Assembly: GCF_003008615.1 (NCBI RefSeq)
Contig: NZ_CP027657.1
Coordinates: forward strand, 1,860,001 to 1,924,000
Origin: Pseudomonas mendocina
Lineage (GTDB): Bacteria; Pseudomonadota; Gammaproteobacteria; Pseudomonadales; Pseudomonadaceae
DNA: 64,000 nt
Reading direction: 5' to 3'
Positions within the stretch are counted from its first letter, which is position 1. The number at the start of each line of letters is the position of its first letter. The translations under genes were made by a program, and so were the position numbers. The notes below the pieces were generated by a model. That model was not told where the DNA came from. It made no database searches and saw only the letters and a list, made by a program, of their open reading frames with translations. Positions 39,742 through 50,489 of this stretch are shown here, in pieces.

Positions 39742-40548
39742 ATGCGCCCCAATGAACGACGGCAACACATTCTCGAACTGCTTCGCCAGCGCGAGAGGAT
39801 CTCGGTGGATGAACTGGCCCGACTCCTGGGCACCTCGCAGGAAACCATTCGTCGCGACCTCGCCGAGCTGGCCGACAGTGGCCAGGTGACCAAGTACCAC
39901 GGCGGCGCCTCCCTGCCCCCCAGCGGCGAGCATGAAAACGCCTTCCAGACACGGATGAACGAGTTCGCCAGCGAGAAGAAAGCCGTAGCCCGCTATGCCG
40001 CAGGACTTTACGCACCGGGCGACAGCATCCTGATCGACACGGGCACCACGACGCTGTTCTTCGCGCGCGAGCTGGCCCGCCTGAGCCGCATCACCGTGAT
40101 CACCAACTCGCTGCAGATCGCCACCAGCATCGGCGCCAGCGGCAATCGCGTGTTCATGATCGGTGGTGAATACCGCCCCGAGTCCGCGCAGAACACCGGT
40201 GCACTAGCCCTGGAGCAGATCGCCCGGTTCAACGCCGAGCATGCGGTGGTCACCATCGGCGCCCTCAACCCGGATGGCGCCTTCGACTTCTCCATCGAAG
40301 AGGCCGAGATCACCCGTGCGATGATCGCCAGAACCCGCTACCTGACGGTCATCGCCGACTCGTCGAAGATGGGCCGTCGGGCGCTTTTCGAGGTCTTTCC
40401 GCTGAGCCGTATCGACCGACTGATCACTGATCGCAAGCCGCTGGGAGCATTGGCCGAGGCCCTGCAGGCTGCCCACGTCGAGGTGCACGAAGCGCCTGCA
40501 CTGAACCGGATGGAGTCAGGCCCGCTGGGCGCGGGCCTGAAGCGCTGA
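39742..40548 (+). CDS. DeoR/GlpR family transcriptional repressor
   Basis: 268 residues. N-terminal DeoR HTH (MRPNERRQHILELLRQRERISVDELARLLGTSQETIRRDLAELADSGQVTKYHGGASL, 1-58) and DeoRC sensor domain with DTGTTTLFFARELARL (ligand phosphate-binding loop), GGEYRPES and DSSKMGRRALFEVFPL. GlpR-type proteins sense phosphorylated polyols or sugars. It sits between eutH (divergent) and the FGGY kinase gene (convergent, 8 nt apart), so it probably controls the whole cluster. Confidence 0.92.
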   Translation: MRPNERRQHILELLRQRERISVDELARLLGTSQETIRRDLAELADSGQVTKYHGGASLPPSGEHENAFQTRMNEFASEKKAVARYAAGLYAPGDSILIDTGTTTLFFARELARLSRITVITNSLQIATSIGASGNRVFMIGGEYRPESAQNTGALALEQIARFNAEHAVVTIGALNPDGAFDFSIEEAEITRAMIARTRYLTVIADSSKMGRRALFEVFPLSRIDRLITDRKPLGALAEALQAAHVEVHEAPALNRMESGPLGAGLKR

Positions 40549-40556
40549 GCGCTGCC

Positions 40557-41972
40557 TCAGCGCCAGCTACGGCAACGGGTCACCGCATCGGCGAACGTCT
40601 CACGCCACTGGCGGGCGACGCCGGCCTCGACTTTCGGCCGGAAGCTGGTGCTGGTGTTGCGCGGCGGCGCAAGATCGACGCCTACACCCCGAGCCGCCAA
40701 CGCCGCACAACCGAAGGCCGTCAGTTCGTCGAAGCGCTGAGTCACGATGCAGCGTTGCAGGGCATCGGCGAGGAACTGGGCGAAGTAAGGGCTGCGCGCC
40801 AGGCCACCATCGATGGACAACTGGTCGGTGACGTTGAGAAAGCCGTCCATCGCCGAAATCACCTCGACACTGCGCAGTGCCACACCTTCCAGCAGCGCCT
40901 GGCACATGTCCTGCCGGCTGGTAGCGGCGTTCATGCCGACCCACAGCGCGGCCGCGCTACGATCCCAATGCGGACAGGCAAGGCCTGAAAGCGCCGGCAC
41001 GAAGGCCAGTTGCCGACCGATGGCCGGCGCCTGGTCGAATGCCGCCAGCTCGGAAAAGTCGCTGAACAGCCCGAGCCGGCCCGCCCATTCGACGGCCGCG
41101 CTGGCGTCGTAAACGCCACCGTCCATGGCGTACTGCGGCTTGCCGTCGATCTGCCAGGCGATGGTCGCCAGCAGGCCCTTCTCGGGTGCACGGATGATCT
41201 CCTCGCCGGTCAGCGTCAGCGCGAAGGCACCAGTGCCGAAGGTGATCTTCGCATCGCCAGGGTTGCGGCAGCCGTGGCCGTAGAGCGAGGCCTGCTGATC
41301 GACCAGCGAGGCGGTCACCGGCGTGGCCCCGACCTCGCCGAAATGCCCCACGGTATCGCGGATCTCCGGCAAGGCTTCGAGCGGCACGCCGAACAGCGCG
41401 CACAACTCGGGATCCCACTGAGCGGTGGCCAGGTTCATCAGCGAGGTACGCGAGGCAGTGGTGACGTCCGTGGCGAAGACCCCGGTCAGGCGATCCAGGA
41501 AATACGCATCGGTGGTGCCCAGGCGCAGCCGACCTTCACGCTGGGCCTGCTTTGCAGCGGGCAGGTTGCGCAGAATCCAGGCCAGCTTGGATGCAGAGAA
41601 ATAGGGGTCGAGCGGCAGCCCGGCGCGCTCCAGGGTCAGGGCCTCGCCACCCTCCGCGCGCAGGCGGTTGATCTCGTCGGCGGTGCGGTTGTCCTGCCAG
41701 ACGATGACCGGTGACAACGGCTCGCCAGTGCGGGCATCCCACGCCAGGCAGCTTTCCCCCTGGTTGGCCAGGCCGATGGCATCCACGCGACCGGTTGCCT
41801 CGAGGCAGCGCTGCAGGTTGTTCAACAGCTCCAGCGGATCATGCTCGACCCAGCCCGGGTGAGGATGGTGCTGCTGATGGCGCAGGGCGAGCTGAATGTC
41901 GGCGCTGCCGTTGGGTGAAACCACCAGCACGCGGGTGCTGGTGGTTCCCTGGTCTAGAGCTGCGATACGCAA
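40557..41972 (-). CDS. FGGY-family (GlpK-like) carbohydrate/polyol kinase with altered substrate site
   Basis: 471 residues. GlpK-like throughout: N-terminal phosphate loop AALDQGTTSTRVLVV, PGWVEHDPLELL, VIVWQDNRTAD, DPYFSASKLAWIL, VDQQASLYGHG, TFGTGAFAL and LSIDGGLARSPYFAQFLAD. By alignment to E. coli GlpK, the glycerol-contacting pair Arg83-Glu84 (NQRE) is NQGE here (G72, E73); the Tyr of DPYF and the catalytic Asp of DQQ are kept. The lost Arg suggests a substrate other than glycerol. Last gene of the minus-strand group after two FAD enzymes (27 nt after the second). Confidence 0.9.
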   Translation of the reverse strand: MRIAALDQGTTSTRVLVVSPNGSADIQLALRHQQHHPHPGWVEHDPLELLNNLQRCLEATGRVDAIGLANQGESCLAWDARTGEPLSPVIVWQDNRTADEINRLRAEGGEALTLERAGLPLDPYFSASKLAWILRNLPAAKQAQREGRLRLGTTDAYFLDRLTGVFATDVTTASRTSLMNLATAQWDPELCALFGVPLEALPEIRDTVGHFGEVGATPVTASLVDQQASLYGHGCRNPGDAKITFGTGAFALTLTGEEIIRAPEKGLLATIAWQIDGKPQYAMDGGVYDASAAVEWAGRLGLFSDFSELAAFDQAPAIGRQLAFVPALSGLACPHWDRSAAALWVGMNAATSRQDMCQALLEGVALRSVEVISAMDGFLNVTDQLSIDGGLARSPYFAQFLADALQRCIVTQRFDELTAFGCAALAARGVGVDLAPPRNTSTSFRPKVEAGVARQWRETFADAVTRCRSWR

Positions 41973-41999
41973 GGTTTTAACTCCCCTCGGCAGAGGCTG

Positions 42000-43238
42000 T
42001 TAACGGCGGATGAAGTCGACTTCGAGTTGCCGGGTTCCCTCGGGAATCCCCAGCTCGGCAATGGGCACCAGCATGCGCCGCTCGGGCAGGCAGGATCGCG
42101 GTTTTGACCAGATGTCCCGGCCATCGGCCCGCACCACCAGTTGCCCCGAGGTGGCCGTGCTGACCCGCAGTTGCAGGTGCCTGAGCCCCGCGATGGCCCC
42201 CGGCACCAGCACCTGGGGCACGCAGAGTTTCAGGGCGCTGCCGCAGCGGACGTCGACGCCATCTTCGACGGGCGGCAGCTCGCCATGCAGATCCCGCACG
42301 ATGAGCCCCGCGATACGCCGCCCTTCGCGGAACGACCAGCCTGCCGTCTCGATCGGGCGCAGCAGATTACCGGCCGCAAAATAGGCGGGATCCGAGCAAC
42401 GCCCGAACTGGTCGATCACTGGCCCACCGCTCCTGTTGTCGATACGCAGGTCGCTCATGCGCGCCAGGCTCGACTCGGGCGTGAACTCGCCGGTCAACAG
42501 CACGCCATCGCACTCGAACTCGCGCACCTCGCCACTGGCCAGCCTGACACTGGCCGACTCGACCCGGCCGAGACCGTTGATCTGCACCAGCTCGGCGCCA
42601 TAGTGCATCGGCACGCCACACAACCGCGGGAACAGCGACAAGGGCCAGCGCGCAGTCGCCCGCGCGTTGCGCTCGATCATCGCCACTGGCTTGATACCGG
42701 CCCGACGGCAACTGAGTACGGCTGACAGGCTGACCAGCTCGGTGCCGACGATCAGCGGACGCTCGAAGGGTTTCAGGTGCTGCAGATACAGATAGGACTG
42801 CAACGCGCCGGTGTTGATCACGCCGACCGGCCGATCCCCGCCCAGTAGACGTGCGGAGCGCGGCGCCTCGCGTGCCCCGGTCGCCAGCAGCACGCGCCGG
42901 GCCTGGATACGGAATGCGCCTTCCGCAGACACGCCCTCGATGCATCCGCCAGCAGCCAGTCGGGTGGCGCTGTGCCCGAGCAGGATGCGCACACCGGCCT
43001 TTTCCGCCTCTTCGACGTTGCGCTGCGCGTAGTCCGGCCCGCTGTAGATTCGGCCGTATTCGCGGAAACCGAACGGCGGATGCCCGCAGTGACGGGGAAT
43101 GCCACCGGCGGCCGCTTCGCGCTCGATCACCACCACATCGTCGATACCCTGGCGCCGCAGCTCCACGGCGGCGGCCAGGCCCGCCGGACCACCACCGATG
43201 ATCGCGACATCGACGTTATGCATATCAGTGGTTTTCAT
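42000..43238 (-). CDS. FAD/NAD(P)-binding oxidoreductase, partner of the GlpA-like enzyme
   Basis: 412 residues. N-terminal dinucleotide motif VAIIGGGPAGLAAAVELRRQG (11-31), the motif GGIPRHCGHPPFGF (45-58, typical of HcnB/SoxA-alpha/Thermotoga TM1433-type partners), a second nucleotide region PLIVGTELVSLSAVLSCRRAG (161-181) and an FAD-closing FAAGNLLRPIETAGWSFREGRRIAG. Residues 325-412 form an extra beta-rich domain I do not recognise. It starts 14 nt inside the 3' end of the GlpA-like gene. It likely passes electrons between NAD(P) and that enzyme. Confidence 0.88.
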   Translation of the reverse strand: MKTTDMHNVDVAIIGGGPAGLAAAVELRRQGIDDVVVIEREAAAGGIPRHCGHPPFGFREYGRIYSGPDYAQRNVEEAEKAGVRILLGHSATRLAAGGCIEGVSAEGAFRIQARRVLLATGAREAPRSARLLGGDRPVGVINTGALQSYLYLQHLKPFERPLIVGTELVSLSAVLSCRRAGIKPVAMIERNARATARWPLSLFPRLCGVPMHYGAELVQINGLGRVESASVRLASGEVREFECDGVLLTGEFTPESSLARMSDLRIDNRSGGPVIDQFGRCSDPAYFAAGNLLRPIETAGWSFREGRRIAGLIVRDLHGELPPVEDGVDVRCGSALKLCVPQVLVPGAIAGLRHLQLRVSTATSGQLVVRADGRDIWSKPRSCLPERRMLVPIAELGIPEGTRQLEVDFIRR

Positions 43239-44640
43239 GGCAAACACCTGTTGCGAGTGGAACGGCCAGGCGGCCGGCGCTGAGTTCGGCGACCTGCGCC
43301 CCACAATAGAAACCCTGGCAGCGCCCCATGCAGGCCCGCGTACGGCGCTTGAGCCCGCCAAGGTCGCCAGGCGGCAACAGCCCTTGCAGAGCATTCTCGA
43401 TCTCGCGGCGGGTCACCATCTCGCAGTGGCAGACGATCTCGCCATAGCCGGGCCGCTGGTAATCACGCGGCTGATGCTCGGCCAGGTTCGGCATGCTCGG
43501 CCACTTCAGGGTCTGCTCGTCGAGCGCCTCATGGCGGCGCTGGTAAAGCCGGAATACATGCTGGGCGATGCCCAGTGCAGCCGTCAGACCGGTGGAGCGA
43601 ATGCCGCCGACGCTGATCCAGTTGCGCCCCGGCACCGGGTGAATGCGGTAATGCTTCTTGTCGCTGGCCGGGCGCAGCCCCGCATAGGTCGCCGTGACCG
43701 GCATGCCGGCCAACCCCGGCACCCGCTCGACTGCAGCCTCGACCAGTTGCGCCAGCGTCTCGGACTCCAGACCGGCATGCAGGCGATCGTCCTGTTCCTC
43801 GGCGGTCGGACCGACCAGCAGGTTGCCGAAGATCGTCCGGGTCAGCACGATCCCCTTGGTGCGCTCGTTCGGCACCGGCAGAACGATGGCGTTGAGCAGC
43901 TTCGCCGAGGCCTTGTCGAAAACGACGAACTGCCCCTTACGCGGGTGAATGCTGAAGGACGCCTCACCCAACAGACGCTGCTCCAGCTGGTCGCCGAACA
44001 ACCCGGCGCAGTTGATCACCGTCGTAGCCGTGACATAGCCGGTGGAGGTTTCCAGTACCCAGTGGCCACCATCGAAGAAGCCGCCCAGCACTTCCGTGCC
44101 GAAGCGCGCCTGGGCGCCGGCCAGCATGGCCTGGAGCAGATAACCCAGCGGCGCGGACCAGGGGTCGATGAGAAACTCGCCCGGCACGTCGACGCCGCCC
44201 AAGGCACGCGTCGACAGGTGCGGTTCACGCCGGCGAATGGTCTCGGCATCGATGAAACGCACATTGCTCACGTCATTGGCATGCGCCTGCTGCACGATAC
44301 CGTCCAGCTTGCTCATGTCCTCGTCAGTCCAGGCCACGACCATCGCGCCGGTGCGCAGCACCGGCAGGTTCATCCGCTGATGGATGTCGAGGTATTCGCG
44401 GTAACCGGCCTGCATGCATTCCAGCTCGACACTGCCCGAGGGCGCATCGAAACCCGTGTGGAGAATCGCACTGTTGCCCTTGCTGGCCCCGGACAGGATG
44501 TCCTCACCTTTCTCGAGCAACAGCACCCTGGCACCCTCCAGCGTGAAGCGGCGGGCCATCGCACAGCCGACGACACCGCCACCGATGACGACGACATCAT
44601 AGGCGCTGTCCGGCTTGGGCTTGGGATTCAGATCATTCAT
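43225..44640 (-). CDS. GlpA-like FAD-dependent dehydrogenase with C-terminal BFD [2Fe-2S] domain
   Basis: 471 residues. DAO-type FAD fold with DVVVIGGGVVGCAMARRFTLEGARVLLLEKG (15-45), ASKGNSAILHTGFDAPSGSVE (GlpA-like substrate loop) and TYAGLRPASDKKHYRIHPVPG. The C-terminus has a bacterioferritin-ferredoxin-like cluster domain: C404-x-C406 and C441-x4-C446 in GRCQGFYC, as in anaerobic GlpA. It probably oxidises a phosphorylated polyol made by the FGGY kinase. First gene of the minus-strand group; a sigma-54-type box lies about 50 nt upstream of its ATG. Confidence 0.9.
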   Translation of the reverse strand: MNDLNPKPKPDSAYDVVVIGGGVVGCAMARRFTLEGARVLLLEKGEDILSGASKGNSAILHTGFDAPSGSVELECMQAGYREYLDIHQRMNLPVLRTGAMVVAWTDEDMSKLDGIVQQAHANDVSNVRFIDAETIRRREPHLSTRALGGVDVPGEFLIDPWSAPLGYLLQAMLAGAQARFGTEVLGGFFDGGHWVLETSTGYVTATTVINCAGLFGDQLEQRLLGEASFSIHPRKGQFVVFDKASAKLLNAIVLPVPNERTKGIVLTRTIFGNLLVGPTAEEQDDRLHAGLESETLAQLVEAAVERVPGLAGMPVTATYAGLRPASDKKHYRIHPVPGRNWISVGGIRSTGLTAALGIAQHVFRLYQRRHEALDEQTLKWPSMPNLAEHQPRDYQRPGYGEIVCHCEMVTRREIENALQGLLPPGDLGGLKRRTRACMGRCQGFYCGAQVAELSAGRLAVPLATGVCHENH

Positions 44641-44692
44641 TGCATTGCCTGTTTGACTTCGGCCATCTCGACCGTGATGACGGATAGCCAGT

Positions 44693-44707
44693 GCAGTGCA
44701 CATGCCA
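44693..44707 (-). promoter_or_regulatory. Sigma-54 (-24/-12) promoter of the dehydrogenase-kinase operon
   Basis: Minus strand TGGCATG-TGCA-CTGC, followed by A. Consensus TGGCACG-N4-TTGC(A) is matched at all but two positions, with invariant GG and GC spaced correctly. Transcription would begin near 44681, about 40 nt before the ATG at 44640. Confidence 0.6.
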
Positions 44708-44898
44708 TCGAGCATAATTTTGTGGATATGTGGTTTTATCCGGTCAATAACAGTCGGTGACTGCCCATGCGACAAGTCAGGCGCCAGACTGCAACAGGGC
44801 CGACGGGTCGCCAGTCCCCTCGTATCTCCTGAGCGCAGCGCACTGCCAGGGGCGAGTCGAGGCTTTTCAGGAGAGCTGTTTTCATTCAGGCACGTTAT

Positions 44899-44917
44899 CG
44901 GAACTGTCACCGTTCCG
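44899..44917. promoter_or_regulatory. Dyad, candidate activator site
   Basis: CGGAAC-TGTCACC-GTTCCG, perfect 6-bp arms with a 7-nt spacer, and a further GTTCCG half-site just downstream. It lies about 200 nt from one sigma-54 box and 250 nt from the other, enhancer-like distances. Confidence 0.35.
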
Positions 44918-45164
44918 GGGGTTCCGCTGTGCAGCCTACGCCTGATACAGCGCTACACACTGGTGCATTCATTGCTACATTTCGACTCACAAAGATCAAT
45001 TCATTCAGACACCTAGCGAAAAACACCGACGTCTTCATGGATGATCCTGTGTAATTCAAAAACGACTTCCACACATTTCAGCACGCTCGATATCGCCAGG
45101 TTTCATTGACAAAACTGCGTGAATTCCACAAACAGAACACAGATACCAACAAATAAATAAACGC

Positions 45165-45179
45165 TGGCATGCCGGGTGC
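45165..45179 (+). promoter_or_regulatory. Sigma-54 (-24/-12) promoter of the GapN-like gene
   Basis: TGGCATG-CCGG-GTGC matches TGGCACG-N4-TTGC at all but two positions with correct GG/GC spacing. The predicted start near 45191 lies about 22 nt before the ATG at 45213, leaving room for the SD GAGGTAAGAG. Confidence 0.6.
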
Positions 45180-45212
45180 GTAGTTGCCACTGATCATCAC
45201 GAGGTAAGAGAC

Positions 45213-46838
45213 ATGACCGCTACCTGCTCGCTCGCCCAGCTTTTTCCCTCCCTTGACGACATCCCCGAGCAGTACCGCCTGGGCGAACCGATCGTACAAC
45301 GCGAATACCTGATCGACGGCACCCTGCAGCATTGGTCTGGGCCACTGGCCAGCGTGCGCAGCCCGATCCACCTGCGAACCGAGGCAGGCGAGGAGCAGGT
45401 CATCCTCGGCAGCACACCTCTGCTCGACGCGCAAACCTCACTGGCGGCACTGGAGTCGGCCGTGCGCGCCTACGACAGCGGCCAGGGCGCCTGGCCAACC
45501 ATGCGCGTGGCCGAGCGTATCCAGCACGTGGAAACCTTCCTCAGGCGCATGCGCGAGCAGCGCGATGCCGTGGTCAAGCTGCTGATGTGGGAAATCGGCA
45601 AGAACCTCAAGGACTCGGAAAAGGAGTTCGACCGCACCTGCGACTACATCCTCGACACCATCGAAGCGCTCAAGGCGCTGGATCGTCGCTCCAGCCGCTT
45701 CGAACTGGAGCAGGGCACGCTCGGGCAGATCCGCCGGGTGCCGCTGGGCGTGGCACTGTGCATGGGGCCCTACAACTACCCGCTCAACGAAACCTTCACC
45801 ACGCTGATTCCGGCACTGATCATGGGCAACACCGTGGTCTTCAAGCCCGCCAAGTTCGGCGTACTGCTGATCCGCCCCCTGCTCGAAGCCTTTCGCGACA
45901 GCTTCCCCGCCGGCGTCATCAACGTCATCTACGGCAGCGGGCGCGAGACCGTCAGCGCCCTGATGGCCAGCGGCAAGGTCGACGTCTTCGCCTTCATCGG
46001 CACCAACAAGGGGGCCAGCGCACTGAAGAAGCTGCACCCCAAACCGCACCGCCTGCGCGCGGCCCTGGGCCTGGATGCGAAGAATCCCGGCATCGTGCTA
46101 CCCGAGGTGAATCTGGACAACGCGGTCAACGAGGCCATCACCGGCGCCCTGTCGTTCAACGGCCAGCGCTGCACCGCGCTGAAGATCCTGTTCGTCCATG
46201 AAGCGGTGGTGGATGCCTTCCTGGAACGCTTCAACAGCAAGCTGGCGAGCCTCAAACCGGGCATGCCCTGGGAGCCCGGCGTGGCCCTGACGCCGCTGCC
46301 CGAGCCGGGCAAGACCGACTACCTCAGTGACCTGGTAGCCGATGCCGTGGCCCACGGCGCCAGCATCACCAACGCAGGGGGCGGTGACGTCCGTGGCTCG
46401 TTCTTCTACCCAGCGGTGCTGTATCCGGTGACGCCGCAGATGCGTGTGTACCAGGAAGAGCAGTTCGGCCCGGTCGTCCCCATCGTCCCCTACCGCGACC
46501 TGAAGACCGTGATCGACTACGTCCTGCAATCGGACTTCGGCCAGCAACTGAGCATCTTCGGTAACGACTCGGCAACCGTGGGCAGGCTGGTGGACGCCTT
46601 CGCCAACCAGGTCGGACGCATCAACATCAATGCCCAGTGCCAACGCGGCCCGGACACCTACCCGTTCAACGGACGCAAGGACTCCGCCGAAGGCACCCTG
46701 TCGGTGCACGATGCCTTGCGCGTCTTCTCCATCCGCACGCTCGTGGCCACCCGTTTCGACGAGGACAACAAGGCGCTGATCAGCGAGATCATCCGCAATC
46801 GGGAGTCCAGTTTCCTGACTACGGACTATATCTTCTGA
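45213..46838 (+). CDS. GapN-like NADP-dependent aldehyde dehydrogenase, atypical active site
   Basis: 541 residues, ALDH superfamily. Family blocks: GVALCMGPYNYPLNETFTTLIPALIMGNTVVFKPAKFG (179-216), catalytic C320 in SFNGQRCTALKILF, and EEQFGPVVPIVPYRD. GapN enzymes oxidise glyceraldehyde-3-phosphate to 3-phosphoglycerate without making ATP. The usual general-base motif LELGGKNP reads LGLDAKNP here (G286 in place of Glu), so chemistry or substrate may differ. It diverges from the GlpA-like operon and is probably co-regulated with it. Confidence 0.85.
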   Translation: MTATCSLAQLFPSLDDIPEQYRLGEPIVQREYLIDGTLQHWSGPLASVRSPIHLRTEAGEEQVILGSTPLLDAQTSLAALESAVRAYDSGQGAWPTMRVAERIQHVETFLRRMREQRDAVVKLLMWEIGKNLKDSEKEFDRTCDYILDTIEALKALDRRSSRFELEQGTLGQIRRVPLGVALCMGPYNYPLNETFTTLIPALIMGNTVVFKPAKFGVLLIRPLLEAFRDSFPAGVINVIYGSGRETVSALMASGKVDVFAFIGTNKGASALKKLHPKPHRLRAALGLDAKNPGIVLPEVNLDNAVNEAITGALSFNGQRCTALKILFVHEAVVDAFLERFNSKLASLKPGMPWEPGVALTPLPEPGKTDYLSDLVADAVAHGASITNAGGGDVRGSFFYPAVLYPVTPQMRVYQEEQFGPVVPIVPYRDLKTVIDYVLQSDFGQQLSIFGNDSATVGRLVDAFANQVGRININAQCQRGPDTYPFNGRKDSAEGTLSVHDALRVFSIRTLVATRFDEDNKALISEIIRNRESSFLTTDYIF

Positions 46839-46955
46839 AAATTTGCCGACCCGGTCAGTTATTCATGTACGGCTGATGCCCCGTGCACCACTGGCGACGG
46901 TCGCTACGACCGTCGGACAGTCTGTGCTTGCACTACACAATGCAGGGCATTTTGA

Positions 46956-49702
<2,747 letters not shown>

Positions 49703-49778
49703 CTGACGCTCCTCGCGACATCCATGACGAATGCTGCTTGGACTGCATGGCCGCCGGCATGGTTGCATGCCATCGCCT

Positions 49779-50022
49779 TAAGAACCTGCTCACGATCTGC
49801 TGCGCGTCGGCCCTACTGCGTTAAAAACAGGCTGGCGCGCCAGCCCGGTCGGAAGCCGCTTGTGGCTAACGCACTTTAGTGCGCCCCCCGAAGGGGCGAG
49901 CGAAGCGAGTACTGCTCATTTACAGCTCGTAAAGTCGAGCGCGACTCCGGCCGCTCCTCGCCTGTTTTTGCGGGGCCGCCATCGGTGGCTCTAGCTCGCG
50001 AGCTCGTGAGCAGGCTCTAAAC
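49779..50022. repeat. MITE-like element, copy 2, with imperfect terminal inverted repeats
   Basis: About 244 nt. The left end TTAAGAACCTGCTCACGATC pairs with the right end (reverse complement TTTAGAGCCTGCTCACGAGC) at about 17 of 20 positions. Internal blocks TGCGTTAAAAACAGG and GCTCATTTACAG recur in the copy at 6.9-7.04 kb. An inner segment with CCCCCCGAAGGGG hairpin is absent from copy 1. No open frame of note. Together with flanks it fills the 364-nt gap 49703-50066. Confidence 0.7.
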
Positions 50023-50023
50023 G

Positions 50024-50049
50024 AAAAAACCGCCCAGAGGGCGGTTTTT
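50024..50049 (-). terminator. Terminator of cytochrome c5
   Basis: AACCGCCC/GGGCGGTT arms with a 3-nt loop, followed on the minus strand by a T-run. It lies just after the cytochrome gene stop at 50067. Confidence 0.9.
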
Positions 50050-50066
50050 CATGGAAGAGGCGAGTC

Positions 50067-50489
50067 TTACAGACCGGACATCTTCTTGATCGCTTCGCGC
50101 AGTTCGTCTTCCGAGCAGTCCGCGCAGGTGCCTTTCGGCGGCATGGCGTTGATACCGGAGATGGCGGCGGCGAGGATGCCGTCGAGACCGCCCTGGTGAT
50201 CGGCGCGATCTTTCCAGGCAGCGGTGTCACCGATCTTCGGTGCGCCCAGGACGCCAGAGCCATGGCAGGCATTGCAATGCTTGGCGATGATGTCGTCAGC
50301 GGAGCGGGCACCGCCACCGGCGGAAGCCGCAACGGTTTCGACGCCTTTGCACTCTTCGCCCATGATGCACACCTCGCCGACTGGCTTGAGGCGCTCGGCG
50401 ATTGCGTCATCGGTCGTGGCCTGAGCAGTCACTGCCCACAGGGCCAATACGGCAGCCGGTACTGCCAGCATTTTCTTCATCAGATTCAC
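50067..50489 (-). CDS. Cytochrome c5 family protein
   Basis: 140 residues from a GTG start (an SD GAGGG lies 6 nt upstream). A signal peptide (about 1-24) precedes a single class I c-heme site C72-N-A-C75-H76, with M of INAMPPKG as probable axial ligand. An extra Cys pair (CADCSEDEL, typical of c5) and C41/C47 are present. Periplasmic electron carrier toward oxidases. Its gene follows xpt-side genes as cycB does in P. aeruginosa (from memory). Confidence 0.93.
   Translation of the reverse strand: MNLMKKMLAVPAAVLALWAVTAQATTDDAIAERLKPVGEVCIMGEECKGVETVAASAGGGARSADDIIAKHCNACHGSGVLGAPKIGDTAAWKDRADHQGGLDGILAAAISGINAMPPKGTCADCSEDELREAIKKMSGL

Larger units (their letters stand above)
44641..45212. 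promoter_or_regulatory. Divergent control region between the GlpA-like and GapN-like genes
   Basis: 572 nt, no gene. It is bounded by two outward-facing sigma-54-like promoters (44693-44707 minus, 45165-45179 plus) and contains a perfect 6-bp dyad (44899-44917) roughly central, a candidate enhancer-binding site. The 44.95-45.16 kb part is AT-richer than its surroundings, as expected near sigma-54 promoters. No enhancer-binding protein gene is nearby. Confidence 0.55.

Noticed and set aside
43099..44760. 553-codon plus-strand open frame opposite the GlpA-like gene.
   Set aside because: It is a shadow of the real minus-strand genes, whose motifs are unambiguous. Similar long antisense frames at 33170-34720, 24370-25665, 3836-4867 and 48695-49879 were rejected for the same reason.
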